Source: Bacteroidota bacterium (GTDB lineage: Bacteria > Bacteroidota > Bacteroidia > Chitinophagales > Chitinophagaceae). From it: a stretch of 13,884 bases of DNA. The notes beneath the pieces were generated by a model. The model made no database searches, was not told the DNA's origin, and worked only from the letters and a program-made list of their open reading frames with translations. The position numbers and the translations under genes were made by a program. How positions within the stretch are numbered: position 1 is the stretch's first letter; each line of letters opens with the position of its first letter. Positions 1 through 7,325 of this stretch are shown piece after piece. The DNA lies in contig CANHIR010000033.1 in NCBI GenBank assembly GCA_947461015.1, positions 1-13,884 of the forward strand. The letters are read 5' to 3'.

Positions 1-348
1 ATTTCAATTGAAGCAATTATACAAATTCACAGTTCAACTTTATATGACGTTTATAGTATAGGTTTCCTGCCAGGATTTACTTATATGGGTATTATAGACG
101 AAAAAATTAAAATCGCAAGACACGATAAACCAAGAACTAGGGTGCCTGCCGGGAGCGTTGGTATTGCAGGATTACAAACTGGTATCTACCCTACCAATAG
201 TCCTGGAGGATGGCAAATTATTGGAAAAACTCCACTAAAAATATTTGATCCCAATCCAACTATTTTAGCAAAGTTTAATGTAGGTGATCAGGTTCAATTT
301 TATCCAATTACTAAAAATGAATTTGAAACATTAAACGAATACAATTAA
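1..348 (+). CDS. pxpB: 5-oxoprolinase subunit PxpB (KipI family), 3' part
   Basis: The reading frame is open from base 1, so the gene starts before the window; the last 115 codons are visible. The protein carries the KipI/PxpB signature: YSIGFLPGFTYMG at residues 19-31 of the fragment, then PRTRVPAGSVGIAG and QTGIYPTNSPGGWQIIG. In the known system PxpB and PxpC form the ATP-dependent part of 5-oxoprolinase, which activates 5-oxo-L-proline for ring opening to glutamate with PxpA. In Bacillus the homologue KipI was first described as an inhibitor of the sporulation kinase KinA, a role not expected in this organism. The stop codon is 5 nt before the ATG of pxpC, so the two are almost certainly cotranscribed. 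The internal ATG at 85 lies inside the conserved motif and is not the start. Confidence 0.93.
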   Translation: MSIEAIIQIHSSTLYDVYSIGFLPGFTYMGIIDEKIKIARHDKPRTRVPAGSVGIAGLQTGIYPTNSPGGWQIIGKTPLKIFDPNPTILAKFNVGDQVQFYPITKNEFETLNEYN

Positions 349-353
349 TTAAA

Positions 354-1277
354 ATGTCAATCCAAATTTTACATAAAGGGTTATCGGATACCATTCAGGA
401 TTTGGGTAGGTATGGTTATCAGCATTTAGGTATTCAACCCAGTGGATGCATGGACACTTTGTCTGCAGCACTTGCCAACTATATTTTACAAAATGATACG
501 CATGCACCTGTGATTGAATTACATTTTCCAAGTAGCCAAATTCAATTTTTAGATGACCATATTATTTGTATTACTGGTGCAAACTTTGTTCCCTTACTTA
601 ACAAAAAAAGTATAGCATTACACGAGTCCATATCTGTACAAAAAAATGATATACTTTCCATGCTTCAACCAATTGAAGGTAACATTGCCTATATAGCTAT
701 AAAAGGAATATTAAACGAACCTAAATGGTTAAATAGTTATGCAACTAATGGAAAGCGTTTAGAAAAAGAGGATATTTTACATTTTTCAAAAAGTTCCACT
801 ACCCCGCCAATAAATAGTAAAGATGTGGGCCGCAATATAGCCTTCATTGCTGAACAACTGCAAGGACATCTCTTTAGCAATAATAGTCCTATCCGTTTTA
901 TTCCTGGACCAGCTTGGCAGGATCTGCGTGAAAATGCGATACATGATTTAATCAAAACTTCATTCTCTATTACTTCACAAAGGAATAGAATGGGTTACCA
1001 ATTAAAAGGACCAGCGCTAAATTTAAATGTTCCAAATACATATTTGTCAAGTGCAGTTACAAGAGGCACCATTCAATTATTACCCAATGGTGACCTAATT
1101 GTTTTAATGGCCGATCATCAAACCATTGGAGGTTATGCAAACTTGGGTCAGATAATTTTGGTAGATTTACCAAGGTTTGCGCAAATGAAAACAGGACAAC
1201 CCTTTAAATTTAGTATAACCAATTTAGAAGAAGCACAAACATTATATCAAAAAATGTATGCACCATTTAAGTATTGA
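354..1277 (+). CDS. pxpC: 5-oxoprolinase subunit PxpC (KipA family)
   Basis: A complete 307-residue protein of the KipA/PxpC (biotin-dependent-carboxylase-like) family, close to the usual length of about 310. Conserved motifs are the N-terminal LHKGLSDTIQDLGRYGYQ (6-23), PSGCMD (29-34), ITGANF (73-78), RFIPGPAWQ, SQRNRMGYQLKGP, and the C-terminal block with SSAVTRGTIQLLPNGD, ADHQTIGGYANLG and DLPRFAQMKTGQPFKF. With PxpB it forms the ATP-using half of 5-oxoprolinase in the cytoplasm. The start ATG is 5 nt after the pxpB stop; the 3' end overlaps pxpA by 20 nt. The order B-C-A is a common one for this complex, and nothing looks damaged. Confidence 0.95.
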   Translation: MSIQILHKGLSDTIQDLGRYGYQHLGIQPSGCMDTLSAALANYILQNDTHAPVIELHFPSSQIQFLDDHIICITGANFVPLLNKKSIALHESISVQKNDILSMLQPIEGNIAYIAIKGILNEPKWLNSYATNGKRLEKEDILHFSKSSTTPPINSKDVGRNIAFIAEQLQGHLFSNNSPIRFIPGPAWQDLRENAIHDLIKTSFSITSQRNRMGYQLKGPALNLNVPNTYLSSAVTRGTIQLLPNGDLIVLMADHQTIGGYANLGQIILVDLPRFAQMKTGQPFKFSITNLEEAQTLYQKMYAPFKY

Positions 1278-2004
1278 TATTAACTGTGATATGGGAGAAG
1301 GTATGGGAAATGAATCCTATGTCATGCCATTTATAAGTAGTGCCAATATAGCTTGTGGAGGACATGCTGGAAATGCTGAAAGCATTAAAAGAACCATTGA
1401 AATTGCACAAAAAAATAAAGTAGCTATTGGGGCACACCCTAGTTATAATGATAGAGAAAATTTTGGCAGGGTTTCTCAATTTATCTCAGTGCTTGAATTA
1501 GCCGAACTCATAGCAGACCAATATTATCAGTTTGAAAAAATTGCAAATCAATTGGGCGCACCTATCCATCACGTTAAATTACATGGTGCCTTATATAATG
1601 ATTGCGCAAAAGATGCATTACTAAGTAAAACATTTATACAAACCATCCAAGCCATTGATCCAACATTAATTATTTATGGGTTAAGTGGAAGCTATACCAT
1701 TCAAGAAGCCATCATGGCTGGTCAACCTTTTTATAGAGAAGCTTTTGCGGATAGGACGTATCAAAATAATGGACAACTCACTCCAAGATATTTAGACCAT
1801 GCAATGTTAGAAGAAACTGAACAAGTGGTTAATCAAGTAACTACATTCATTAAACAAAATAAAGTGGTTAGCCTACAGGGAGACATCATTGATTTAAAAG
1901 TAGATACCATTTGTATTCATGGAGATGGTCCAAATGCCATTCCATTTTCAGAAGCCATTTTTGAAGCATTAAAAACCAACCATATTGAAATTAAAAAATA
2001 CTAA
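1258..2004 (+). CDS. pxpA: 5-oxoprolinase subunit PxpA (LamB/YcsF family)
   Basis: A complete 248-residue LamB/YcsF-family protein of usual length. Conserved blocks: DINCDMGEGMGNE (7-19), SSANIACGGHAGN (27-39), GAHPSYNDRENFGR (58-71), HHVKLHGALYN (104-114), EAFADRTYQNNGQLTPR (161-177) and ICIHGDGPNA (218-227). The conserved Asp and His residues in these blocks are those thought to form the active site. PxpA completes the hydrolysis of 5-oxo-L-proline to L-glutamate with PxpBC. The ATG at 1258 is chosen because the family normally begins a few residues before the D-x-NCD-x-GE motif; it lies inside the end of pxpC (20-nt overlap), implying translational coupling. KLHGALYN differs slightly from the more usual KPHGALYN. 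Confidence 0.95.
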   Translation: MHHLSIDINCDMGEGMGNESYVMPFISSANIACGGHAGNAESIKRTIEIAQKNKVAIGAHPSYNDRENFGRVSQFISVLELAELIADQYYQFEKIANQLGAPIHHVKLHGALYNDCAKDALLSKTFIQTIQAIDPTLIIYGLSGSYTIQEAIMAGQPFYREAFADRTYQNNGQLTPRYLDHAMLEETEQVVNQVTTFIKQNKVVSLQGDIIDLKVDTICIHGDGPNAIPFSEAIFEALKTNHIEIKKY

Positions 2005-3196
2005 TTCTTTACCTAGCCTTCCATCTTTAACCGGAGTAAGTTTAGGTGCTGCTTTTTTAATGGCGAATTCTTCCATTGGTCCAGGTTTTCTTACACAAAC
2101 TTCTGTATTTACTCAGCAATTAGCGACCAGCTTTGGTTTTGTAATTGTCATCTCCATTTTATTAGACTTAGGGGCACAAATTAACATTTGGCGATGCATT
2201 ACTTTAAGTGGAATGCGTGCACAAGAAATTGCCAATGAATTAATACCTGGTTTGGGAAATTTACTTTCTTTATTAGTGATATTAGGCGGCTTTGCTTTTA
2301 ACATTGGGAATATTGCGGGTTGTGGCTTGGCACTAAATATATTAACAGGCATTTCCTTTGAACATGGGGCTATCATAAGTGGCATTATCGCAATTATTAT
2401 ATTTTGGATTCAGGAAATTGGAAAGATGTTGGATGTGATCACAAAATATTTAGGCGTCATAAAAATTGGACTCACCCTGCTAATTGTATATGCAGCCCAC
2501 CCTCCCATTTTAGACGCGGTGCATCATACTTTTGTTCCTGAAAAAATTTCACTTTTGGCAATAGTAACCATTGTGGGTGGTACGATTGGCGGCTATATTA
2601 CCTTTTCTGGCGCGCATCGACTCATTGATGCGGGGATAAGTGGACCAACCAACATGCCCTTTGTTATTAAAAGTGCAGGAACTGGTATTATGATTTCATC
2701 CATTATGCGATACATTTTATTTTTAGCTGCAGTGGGAATTGTGACAAAAGGAATACACTTGGATCAAGACAATCCAGCTAAAACTATTTTTGAAACTGCA
2801 GGAGGAAGATGGGGACTTTTTATTTTTGGTATCGTATTATGGAGTGCCGCCATTTCATCGGTGATTGGCGCTTCATACACCTCTTTTAGTTTTATAAAAC
2901 ACTTAAATTTAAAAGTAATTCATCACGAAAGAACAATAATTAGTTGCTTTATCATTTTTACAACTGCTCTTTTTGTAATCATTGGCAAACCAAAAGAGTT
3001 ACTTATGATGGCTGGACTAGTAAATGGCTTTATACTTCCTTTTGCATTGGCCATAATGCTCATAGCTAGCAGAAAATTACCCATACTCAAACAATATACC
3101 TATCCTATTTGGATTCAACTAAGTGGCTGGCTGGTAGTGCTTGTAATGGGCACGATGAGTGTGTTTGCTGTGATAGAAAAAATAAATGGAAAGTAA
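1985..3196 (+). CDS. NRAMP-family transporter lacking the metal-binding motifs
   Basis: A 403-residue integral membrane protein with about 11 hydrophobic helices and NRAMP (APC/LeuT-fold) organisation, resembling YcsG-type proteins of the Bacillus kip/pxp operon. TM1 reads SSIGPGFLTQTS (29-40), where true metal NRAMPs have DPGN. The TM6 region reads GGYITFSGAHRL (201-212), where they have an A/M-P-H-N type motif. The metal-coordinating Asp, Asn and Met are therefore absent. Operon context suggests uptake of 5-oxoproline or a related compound; that is inference. The start is a TTG at 1985, overlapping pxpA by 20 nt. The first in-frame ATG (2060, residue 26) would cut into TM1, and no ATG, GTG or TTG lies between them. 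The gene ends 22 bp from the convergent barrel-protein gene. Confidence 0.85.
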   Translation: MKLKNTNSLPSLPSLTGVSLGAAFLMANSSIGPGFLTQTSVFTQQLATSFGFVIVISILLDLGAQINIWRCITLSGMRAQEIANELIPGLGNLLSLLVILGGFAFNIGNIAGCGLALNILTGISFEHGAIISGIIAIIIFWIQEIGKMLDVITKYLGVIKIGLTLLIVYAAHPPILDAVHHTFVPEKISLLAIVTIVGGTIGGYITFSGAHRLIDAGISGPTNMPFVIKSAGTGIMISSIMRYILFLAAVGIVTKGIHLDQDNPAKTIFETAGGRWGLFIFGIVLWSAAISSVIGASYTSFSFIKHLNLKVIHHERTIISCFIIFTTALFVIIGKPKELLMMAGLVNGFILPFALAIMLIASRKLPILKQYTYPIWIQLSGWLVVLVMGTMSVFAVIEKINGK

Positions 3197-3218
3197 ACTT
3201 GTATTTTAAAAAGGAGTT

Positions 3219-5630
3219 TTATTTATTGTCCGTTCCTACATCCAACATATCCATTTTATTTTCCTTAGGCTTAAATCCAAAATTATACCTCAAGGACAAG
3301 CCCCATCTTCGGGAATCATTTTCTCTATACCCTATTGCATTTTGAGATCCTTGACGCAGGGTGAAATTATTTTTATTTGTAAATAAGAAGTCATTGTAGC
3401 TTGCCGTTACAATTAATTTTTTCTTTAAAAATTGTCTATTAATAGAGGTATTTAAGGACCCAAAATCAGATAATTCATAAAATTGCTGCTGTCCGCTTAA
3501 ACGCCAAAATCCATTGAGGGTAATGGTTGAAAGCCCATCCAACTTAAGCGATTGAAATGTAAAAAATGTCCAAGTCCCTTTATTAAATGTGATCGGTTTC
3601 CCTTCGTAGAAACCATTGTAATCATTTCGGTTGTATTGAGATCCAATAACAGCAAAAAACTTTTTGCCAGGAGGGATTACACCCACTATTCTAAAATAAG
3701 TTTCTCTGCTTTTTCCTAAGTTGTCATAGGTACGATAGCTAATTTGTTTATTGAGTGGTGATTGATAAACCACATTCGTAAAAATGTCCTTTGTTTCATT
3801 TACCCCAAAAGCAAATAAAGGCTTATCATCCACACTAATATTGGCTTCATAATTATTGGTGAACTGTGGCTTTAAATTTGGATTTCCTACCTCATATAAA
3901 TAAGGGTCAATGTACTTTGCAAATGGGTTTAAGAAATCATAAGATGGCCTGCTAATGGTTTTACGATATACTAAAAATGCGCGCACTTCATACTCCATAA
4001 TTTTAAAAATCTTTCTACTTAAGTATACATATGGAAATGCATCTGTTCTATTAATTGAAAAAGTGGTGTCCTTGGGTAGTAATTGATGCCCTTGCATAAT
4101 AGTTTGTTCAAAACGCGTACCTACTTTTAAAATAACGGGACCCCAAGTTTTTGCTCCTTGTACATAAGCAGCATTAATTTGCTCGGTGTATTCAAAATTA
4201 CTGGTTCTAAAAGGATCGGGACTCGTAAAATTTTGAACCGTTTTGGTATAAATAGAACGGTTTTTAAATTGCAGCGTAGATGTCTTAAAACCCGCTTCTG
4301 TACTCAATCCAAATAGTTTCTTTTTATAGTCAGATTGATAAGTAAAATAACTTCTGTCATTCCCAAAGGTTCCATCTCCTCTAGATGCATTGCTATTGCT
4401 TAACAACAAATTATTATAAACTTGCTTGGTATTGCTTTCAGAAAAATTAAATGCAAAATCATTAATCCATTCTCCACCTACCGTATCCAATTTATACTTT
4501 GCCCTAAGGGATTGATTGATAAATTTATTATTTGAATTATTTTCTACTAAAGAACTTAATTCGCTTAAATTCTTATTTAATGATAAAACTTTTACTATAG
4601 ATGAATTTATAGTACTGTTGTCCGATTTATTTTGACTTAACCTGCCATCGTAATTAAACTCCCATTTTTCACCAAATGTTTTGCTAAATCCATAACCCAA
4701 ATTAATGGAATGATTAGGTGAAGTCGCTCTTGCATTTTGTCTTAACAAAGTATCCAGTGTTACACTTCTATCCGAATTGGTGATGGTATACCCGTTATTA
4801 TTACTATACTGTGCATTCACGTATGAATTTAGTTTATCATTGTTATTGGCCAAATTAAAGCCAATAAATTGATTCCCATACACACCCTGCGCAAACCCTG
4901 TATTCACCGAACCATTGACGCCCAACTTAATTCCTTTCATTAAAACTATATTCACAACACCACCTCCGCCCGAGGCATCATATTTTGCTGAAGGGGTTCT
5001 AATTAATTCAATTTTTTGAATAGCATTGGGTGGTAAGCTTTTTAAAAGAATGGCAATATCTGCTGGACTCATTTTTAAATCTCGTCCATTAATTTGTATC
5101 GCTGCTGGCGACAATCCATTTAAATATATATTGCCATCCTGATCGGTAAATATTCCAGGCGTTTTCTCTACGGTTTCATAGGCATTGGTACTGCTTGCAG
5201 CCAATGGTTCTGGATCCACCACAGACTTATCGTCTTCCTGACGTATTAATGGCTTGGATGACTTTACTACCACTTCATTTAAAGAAGTATTGGTTTCTTT
5301 TAAAATAATACTTCGCGTATTATTATTGGTAAAACTAAATACTGTATCTGAAATTTGATAGCCTACCCAACTGGATCTAAAATAATATGTTTTTGTACTG
5401 TCTAAAATAAGGTGCACCATGCCTAAGGAATCAGTGGCACTTCGACTGGCTTTTTGTAAATTAAATGACTCTTTATTTTTGCCCTTTTCATAATAAAAAA
5501 CCATTGCTAAATGAAAAGGCTTCCCAGACTTGTCTATTACTTTTACATTTACACCTGTCCTTTGGCTAAAGGCTTGATTTACAGACAAAAGCGTCAATAA
5601 TACCAATATATATCTTAGAAACTGATTCAT
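3219..5630 (-). CDS. Outer-membrane beta-barrel protein with CarboxypepD_reg-like and plug domains
   Basis: An 803-residue TonB-dependent-receptor-like protein. Residues 1-22 form a signal peptide (ILVLLTLLSVNQAFS). Residues 25-115 look like the beta-sandwich carboxypeptidase-regulatory-like domain common in Bacteroidota receptors. Residues 118-233 are a plug, with EKTPGIFTDQDGNIYLNG (155-172), INGRDLKM (180-187) and RTPSAKYDASGGGGVVNI (211-228). The rest is a barrel rich in alternating aromatic and polar residues, with Asn/Ser/Tyr-rich strands, ending near LSLRYNFGF. This resembles the OMP_b-brl_3 (PF14905) group. No SusD-like partner or other transport gene lies next to it, so the ligand cannot be inferred. 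A good -7 promoter element lies 29 nt upstream of the ATG. Confidence 0.88.
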   Translation of the reverse strand: MNQFLRYILVLLTLLSVNQAFSQRTGVNVKVIDKSGKPFHLAMVFYYEKGKNKESFNLQKASRSATDSLGMVHLILDSTKTYYFRSSWVGYQISDTVFSFTNNNTRSIILKETNTSLNEVVVKSSKPLIRQEDDKSVVDPEPLAASSTNAYETVEKTPGIFTDQDGNIYLNGLSPAAIQINGRDLKMSPADIAILLKSLPPNAIQKIELIRTPSAKYDASGGGGVVNIVLMKGIKLGVNGSVNTGFAQGVYGNQFIGFNLANNNDKLNSYVNAQYSNNNGYTITNSDRSVTLDTLLRQNARATSPNHSINLGYGFSKTFGEKWEFNYDGRLSQNKSDNSTINSSIVKVLSLNKNLSELSSLVENNSNNKFINQSLRAKYKLDTVGGEWINDFAFNFSESNTKQVYNNLLLSNSNASRGDGTFGNDRSYFTYQSDYKKKLFGLSTEAGFKTSTLQFKNRSIYTKTVQNFTSPDPFRTSNFEYTEQINAAYVQGAKTWGPVILKVGTRFEQTIMQGHQLLPKDTTFSINRTDAFPYVYLSRKIFKIMEYEVRAFLVYRKTISRPSYDFLNPFAKYIDPYLYEVGNPNLKPQFTNNYEANISVDDKPLFAFGVNETKDIFTNVVYQSPLNKQISYRTYDNLGKSRETYFRIVGVIPPGKKFFAVIGSQYNRNDYNGFYEGKPITFNKGTWTFFTFQSLKLDGLSTITLNGFWRLSGQQQFYELSDFGSLNTSINRQFLKKKLIVTASYNDFLFTNKNNFTLRQGSQNAIGYRENDSRRWGLSLRYNFGFKPKENKMDMLDVGTDNK

Positions 5631-5659
5631 TTAGTTAACAATTGCATTTTATGAGGACG

Positions 5660-5667
5660 CAAAGGTA
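5660..5667 (-). promoter_or_regulatory. Bacteroidota-type -7 promoter element of the barrel-protein gene
   Basis: The minus strand reads TACCTTTG, a perfect match to the Bacteroidota sigma-A -7 consensus TAnnTTTG, placed to give a leader of roughly 25 nt before the ATG at 5630. The -33 TTTG box is not clear; the nearest candidate, TTTATG, is 22 nt upstream of the -7 box. This makes the barrel protein an independent transcription unit. Confidence 0.65.
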
Positions 5668-5778
5668 ACCAAAGAACAAATTAATTAGGCATAAAGTTGA
5701 CAAAATCAAGTAAAACAGGTTAAAATGAATATGATTATCGTTATTCCAGAAGCAATAGTCTATTCAAGTTAATATGAT

Positions 5779-6174
5779 TTAGTGATCATCGCAATTAGAT
5801 ACAAGGTCGAGTTCCTGGTGGTTTTCATTAAGGGCATACCAAAAATATAAAACTTTATGGGCAGTATTAAAGGGTTCTGCATACTCTTTATACTTGTAAT
5901 TTATCTCCCACTCCTTCACACCTCCATGAGAGGAACATGCCCCTGATCCTTTTGCTTGCGACTTCCAGTCATCACAACATACAGCACCAATTCTTTTCTT
6001 TTCTACATTGTAAGATAGGAACCCAATTATGAAGTAAGGTATTAAAATAAAAAGCGCCGATTTAATTTCAGAGATCTTATACTTTTTTATTGCTAAACGA
6101 TAAAGTGCATAAAGAAAAAAAATGGTAACTCCGCAAGCCAATAATTGTAATATGGAATAAGAGAATTGAGACAT
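5779..6174 (-). CDS. Small two-helix membrane protein with DUF3761-like Cys/HGGV motif
   Basis: A 131-residue protein starting at the ATG at 6174. Residues 8-28 and 39-55 are hydrophobic helices separated by a basic loop (KKYKISEIK); the C-terminal 75 residues form a soluble domain. That domain contains CCDDW (66-70) and GSGACSSHGGVKEW (76-89), resembling the G-x-C-S-x-HGGV-x-x-W pattern of DUF3761-type small secreted proteins. By the positive-inside rule the cytoplasmic side would be the inter-helix loop, putting both termini outside. The Cys residues could then form disulfides. The frame stays open upstream to an ATG at 6297, but that stretch translates the tRNA-Ala gene and is not coding. 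The function is unknown. It lies 38 nt downstream of the tRNA and may be read from the tRNA promoter. Confidence 0.68.
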   Translation of the reverse strand: MSQFSYSILQLLACGVTIFFLYALYRLAIKKYKISEIKSALFILIPYFIIGFLSYNVEKKRIGAVCCDDWKSQAKGSGACSSHGGVKEWEINYKYKEYAEPFNTAHKVLYFWYALNENHQELDLVSNCDDH

Positions 6175-6212
6175 CGCATTTATATTGAGTGTTAAGAAGC
6201 AAAAAATACGAG

Positions 6213-6285
<73 letters not shown>

Positions 6286-6294
6286 TGAGGGGTA

Positions 6295-6302
6295 CAAAGC
6301 TA
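6295..6302 (-). promoter_or_regulatory. -7 promoter element of the tRNA-Ala gene
   Basis: The minus strand reads TAGCTTTG, a perfect TAnnTTTG match ending 9 nt before the tRNA 5' base. A TTTC 18 nt upstream is a one-mismatch -33 box (TTTG). Transcription would start within a few bases of the mature tRNA end. The element lies just past the stop codon of the LRR gene (6308). Confidence 0.65.
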
Positions 6303-6307
6303 TGATA

Positions 6308-7261
6308 TTATTTTATCTTTGAAATAAGACGTATTAATATAATGATCAATATAATTAACAATATTACAATGGCCCAATAAAAGCCAATGTATTCACCAGA
6401 ATTATCTTTTTGAGCATTCGTAATTCTATTTAAGGCAATTAAATTCTGAGTCTGATAAAGATCCTTGAAATTAGAATCTGCTTGCAACTTAACTAAACTA
6501 TGATTTTGATAGATATTAAGTTCTTTGATTTGAGTTGAACTTATATCTAAATCTTTTAGACTTTTTAAATTACTTATATCAAGATTAGTTAATTGTAAAT
6601 TATTTCGACAATTAATTAATTGCAAATTATCTGCAGTACCAAATTCAAGATTAGTTAGTCTATTATTGAAACAAATAACGCTTTTCAATCGATTATTAAT
6701 TTTCAAATTAAGTTTAGATAATTCATTGAATGCTACCCCCAATATTTCTAAATTCTTATTACTATCAAGATTCAATTCTGTTAAATTATTGAAATTACAA
6801 TAAAGAAATTTTAGTGAAGTATCATTTGATAGATTAATAGAATTGAGTTTATTTGACGAGCAATCTAATACCTTAAGCAATCTGTTACCATTAAGATTGA
6901 TAGTTGTTAAATCATTACCGCCACACCATAATTTTTCTAAATGAATATTATTACTTAGATTTAAATTTTTCAATTTATTAAGTTCACAATATAAATTTTC
7001 CAAATTTGAAAAAACCTCAATACCTGTCAAATTTGAAATATTTGAACTTGTCAAATCTAAAGATTTACAATTCTTTACCTCATCAGTCACTTTTAATTTT
7101 CCATCCTGAACCTTATCCAATCCAATTTTTATCAACGCCTTTTCGAAATTTTCATCTGGTATACTAACAACTTCCACATTCTTATTTGAACAAGAAAATA
7201 AAAGAGTTGAAATTATTATTGTTAAAAATAATTTATTAAAATATGCTATTCTTTTATTCAT
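6308..7261 (-). CDS. Leucine-rich-repeat lipoprotein with C-terminal membrane helix
   Basis: A 317-residue protein. Residues 1-24 form a lipoprotein signal peptide (KLFLTIIISTLLFSC, lipid-modified Cys24). Residues 33-65 resemble the short cap (IPDENFEKALIKIGLD) that precedes LRR arrays in many Bacteroidota surface proteins. Residues about 67-260 hold eight or so 21-residue repeats of the form L-x-x-L-x-C-x-x-N-x-L-x-x-L-x-L-x-x-N-x-x, best seen at 87, 108, 129, 150, 171 and 192. Residues 295-312 are a strongly hydrophobic helix followed by basic RLISKIK. The fold suggests protein binding; the partner is unknown. A lipid anchor plus a C-terminal helix with a basic tail would hold it at the periplasmic face of the inner membrane. 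The DNA is clearly more AT-rich than its neighbours, partly because Asn, Lys and Leu codons dominate. Confidence 0.85.
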   Translation of the reverse strand: MNKRIAYFNKLFLTIIISTLLFSCSNKNVEVVSIPDENFEKALIKIGLDKVQDGKLKVTDEVKNCKSLDLTSSNISNLTGIEVFSNLENLYCELNKLKNLNLSNNIHLEKLWCGGNDLTTINLNGNRLLKVLDCSSNKLNSINLSNDTSLKFLYCNFNNLTELNLDSNKNLEILGVAFNELSKLNLKINNRLKSVICFNNRLTNLEFGTADNLQLINCRNNLQLTNLDISNLKSLKDLDISSTQIKELNIYQNHSLVKLQADSNFKDLYQTQNLIALNRITNAQKDNSGEYIGFYWAIVILLIILIIILIRLISKIK

Positions 7262-7325
7262 ATTGACAGTTTATAATATTAATCTCAATTTAGGAATAAT
7301 TTCAATATAAATAATTTACAATATG

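Noticed and set aside
3109..3345. Plus-strand open frame of 78 codons across the convergent junction
   Set aside because: It overlaps the transporter end and the barrel-protein end in other frames and shows no recognisable protein features.
5631..5778. Terminator or small RNA downstream of the small membrane protein
   Set aside because: Only 5-bp AT-rich inverted repeats without a T tract were found; nothing beyond the promoter could be supported.
6308..7261. Repeats in the LRR gene as a DNA repeat or CRISPR array
   Set aside because: The 63-nt periodicity comes from the protein repeat; the units diverge in DNA and there are no conserved repeats with unique spacers.
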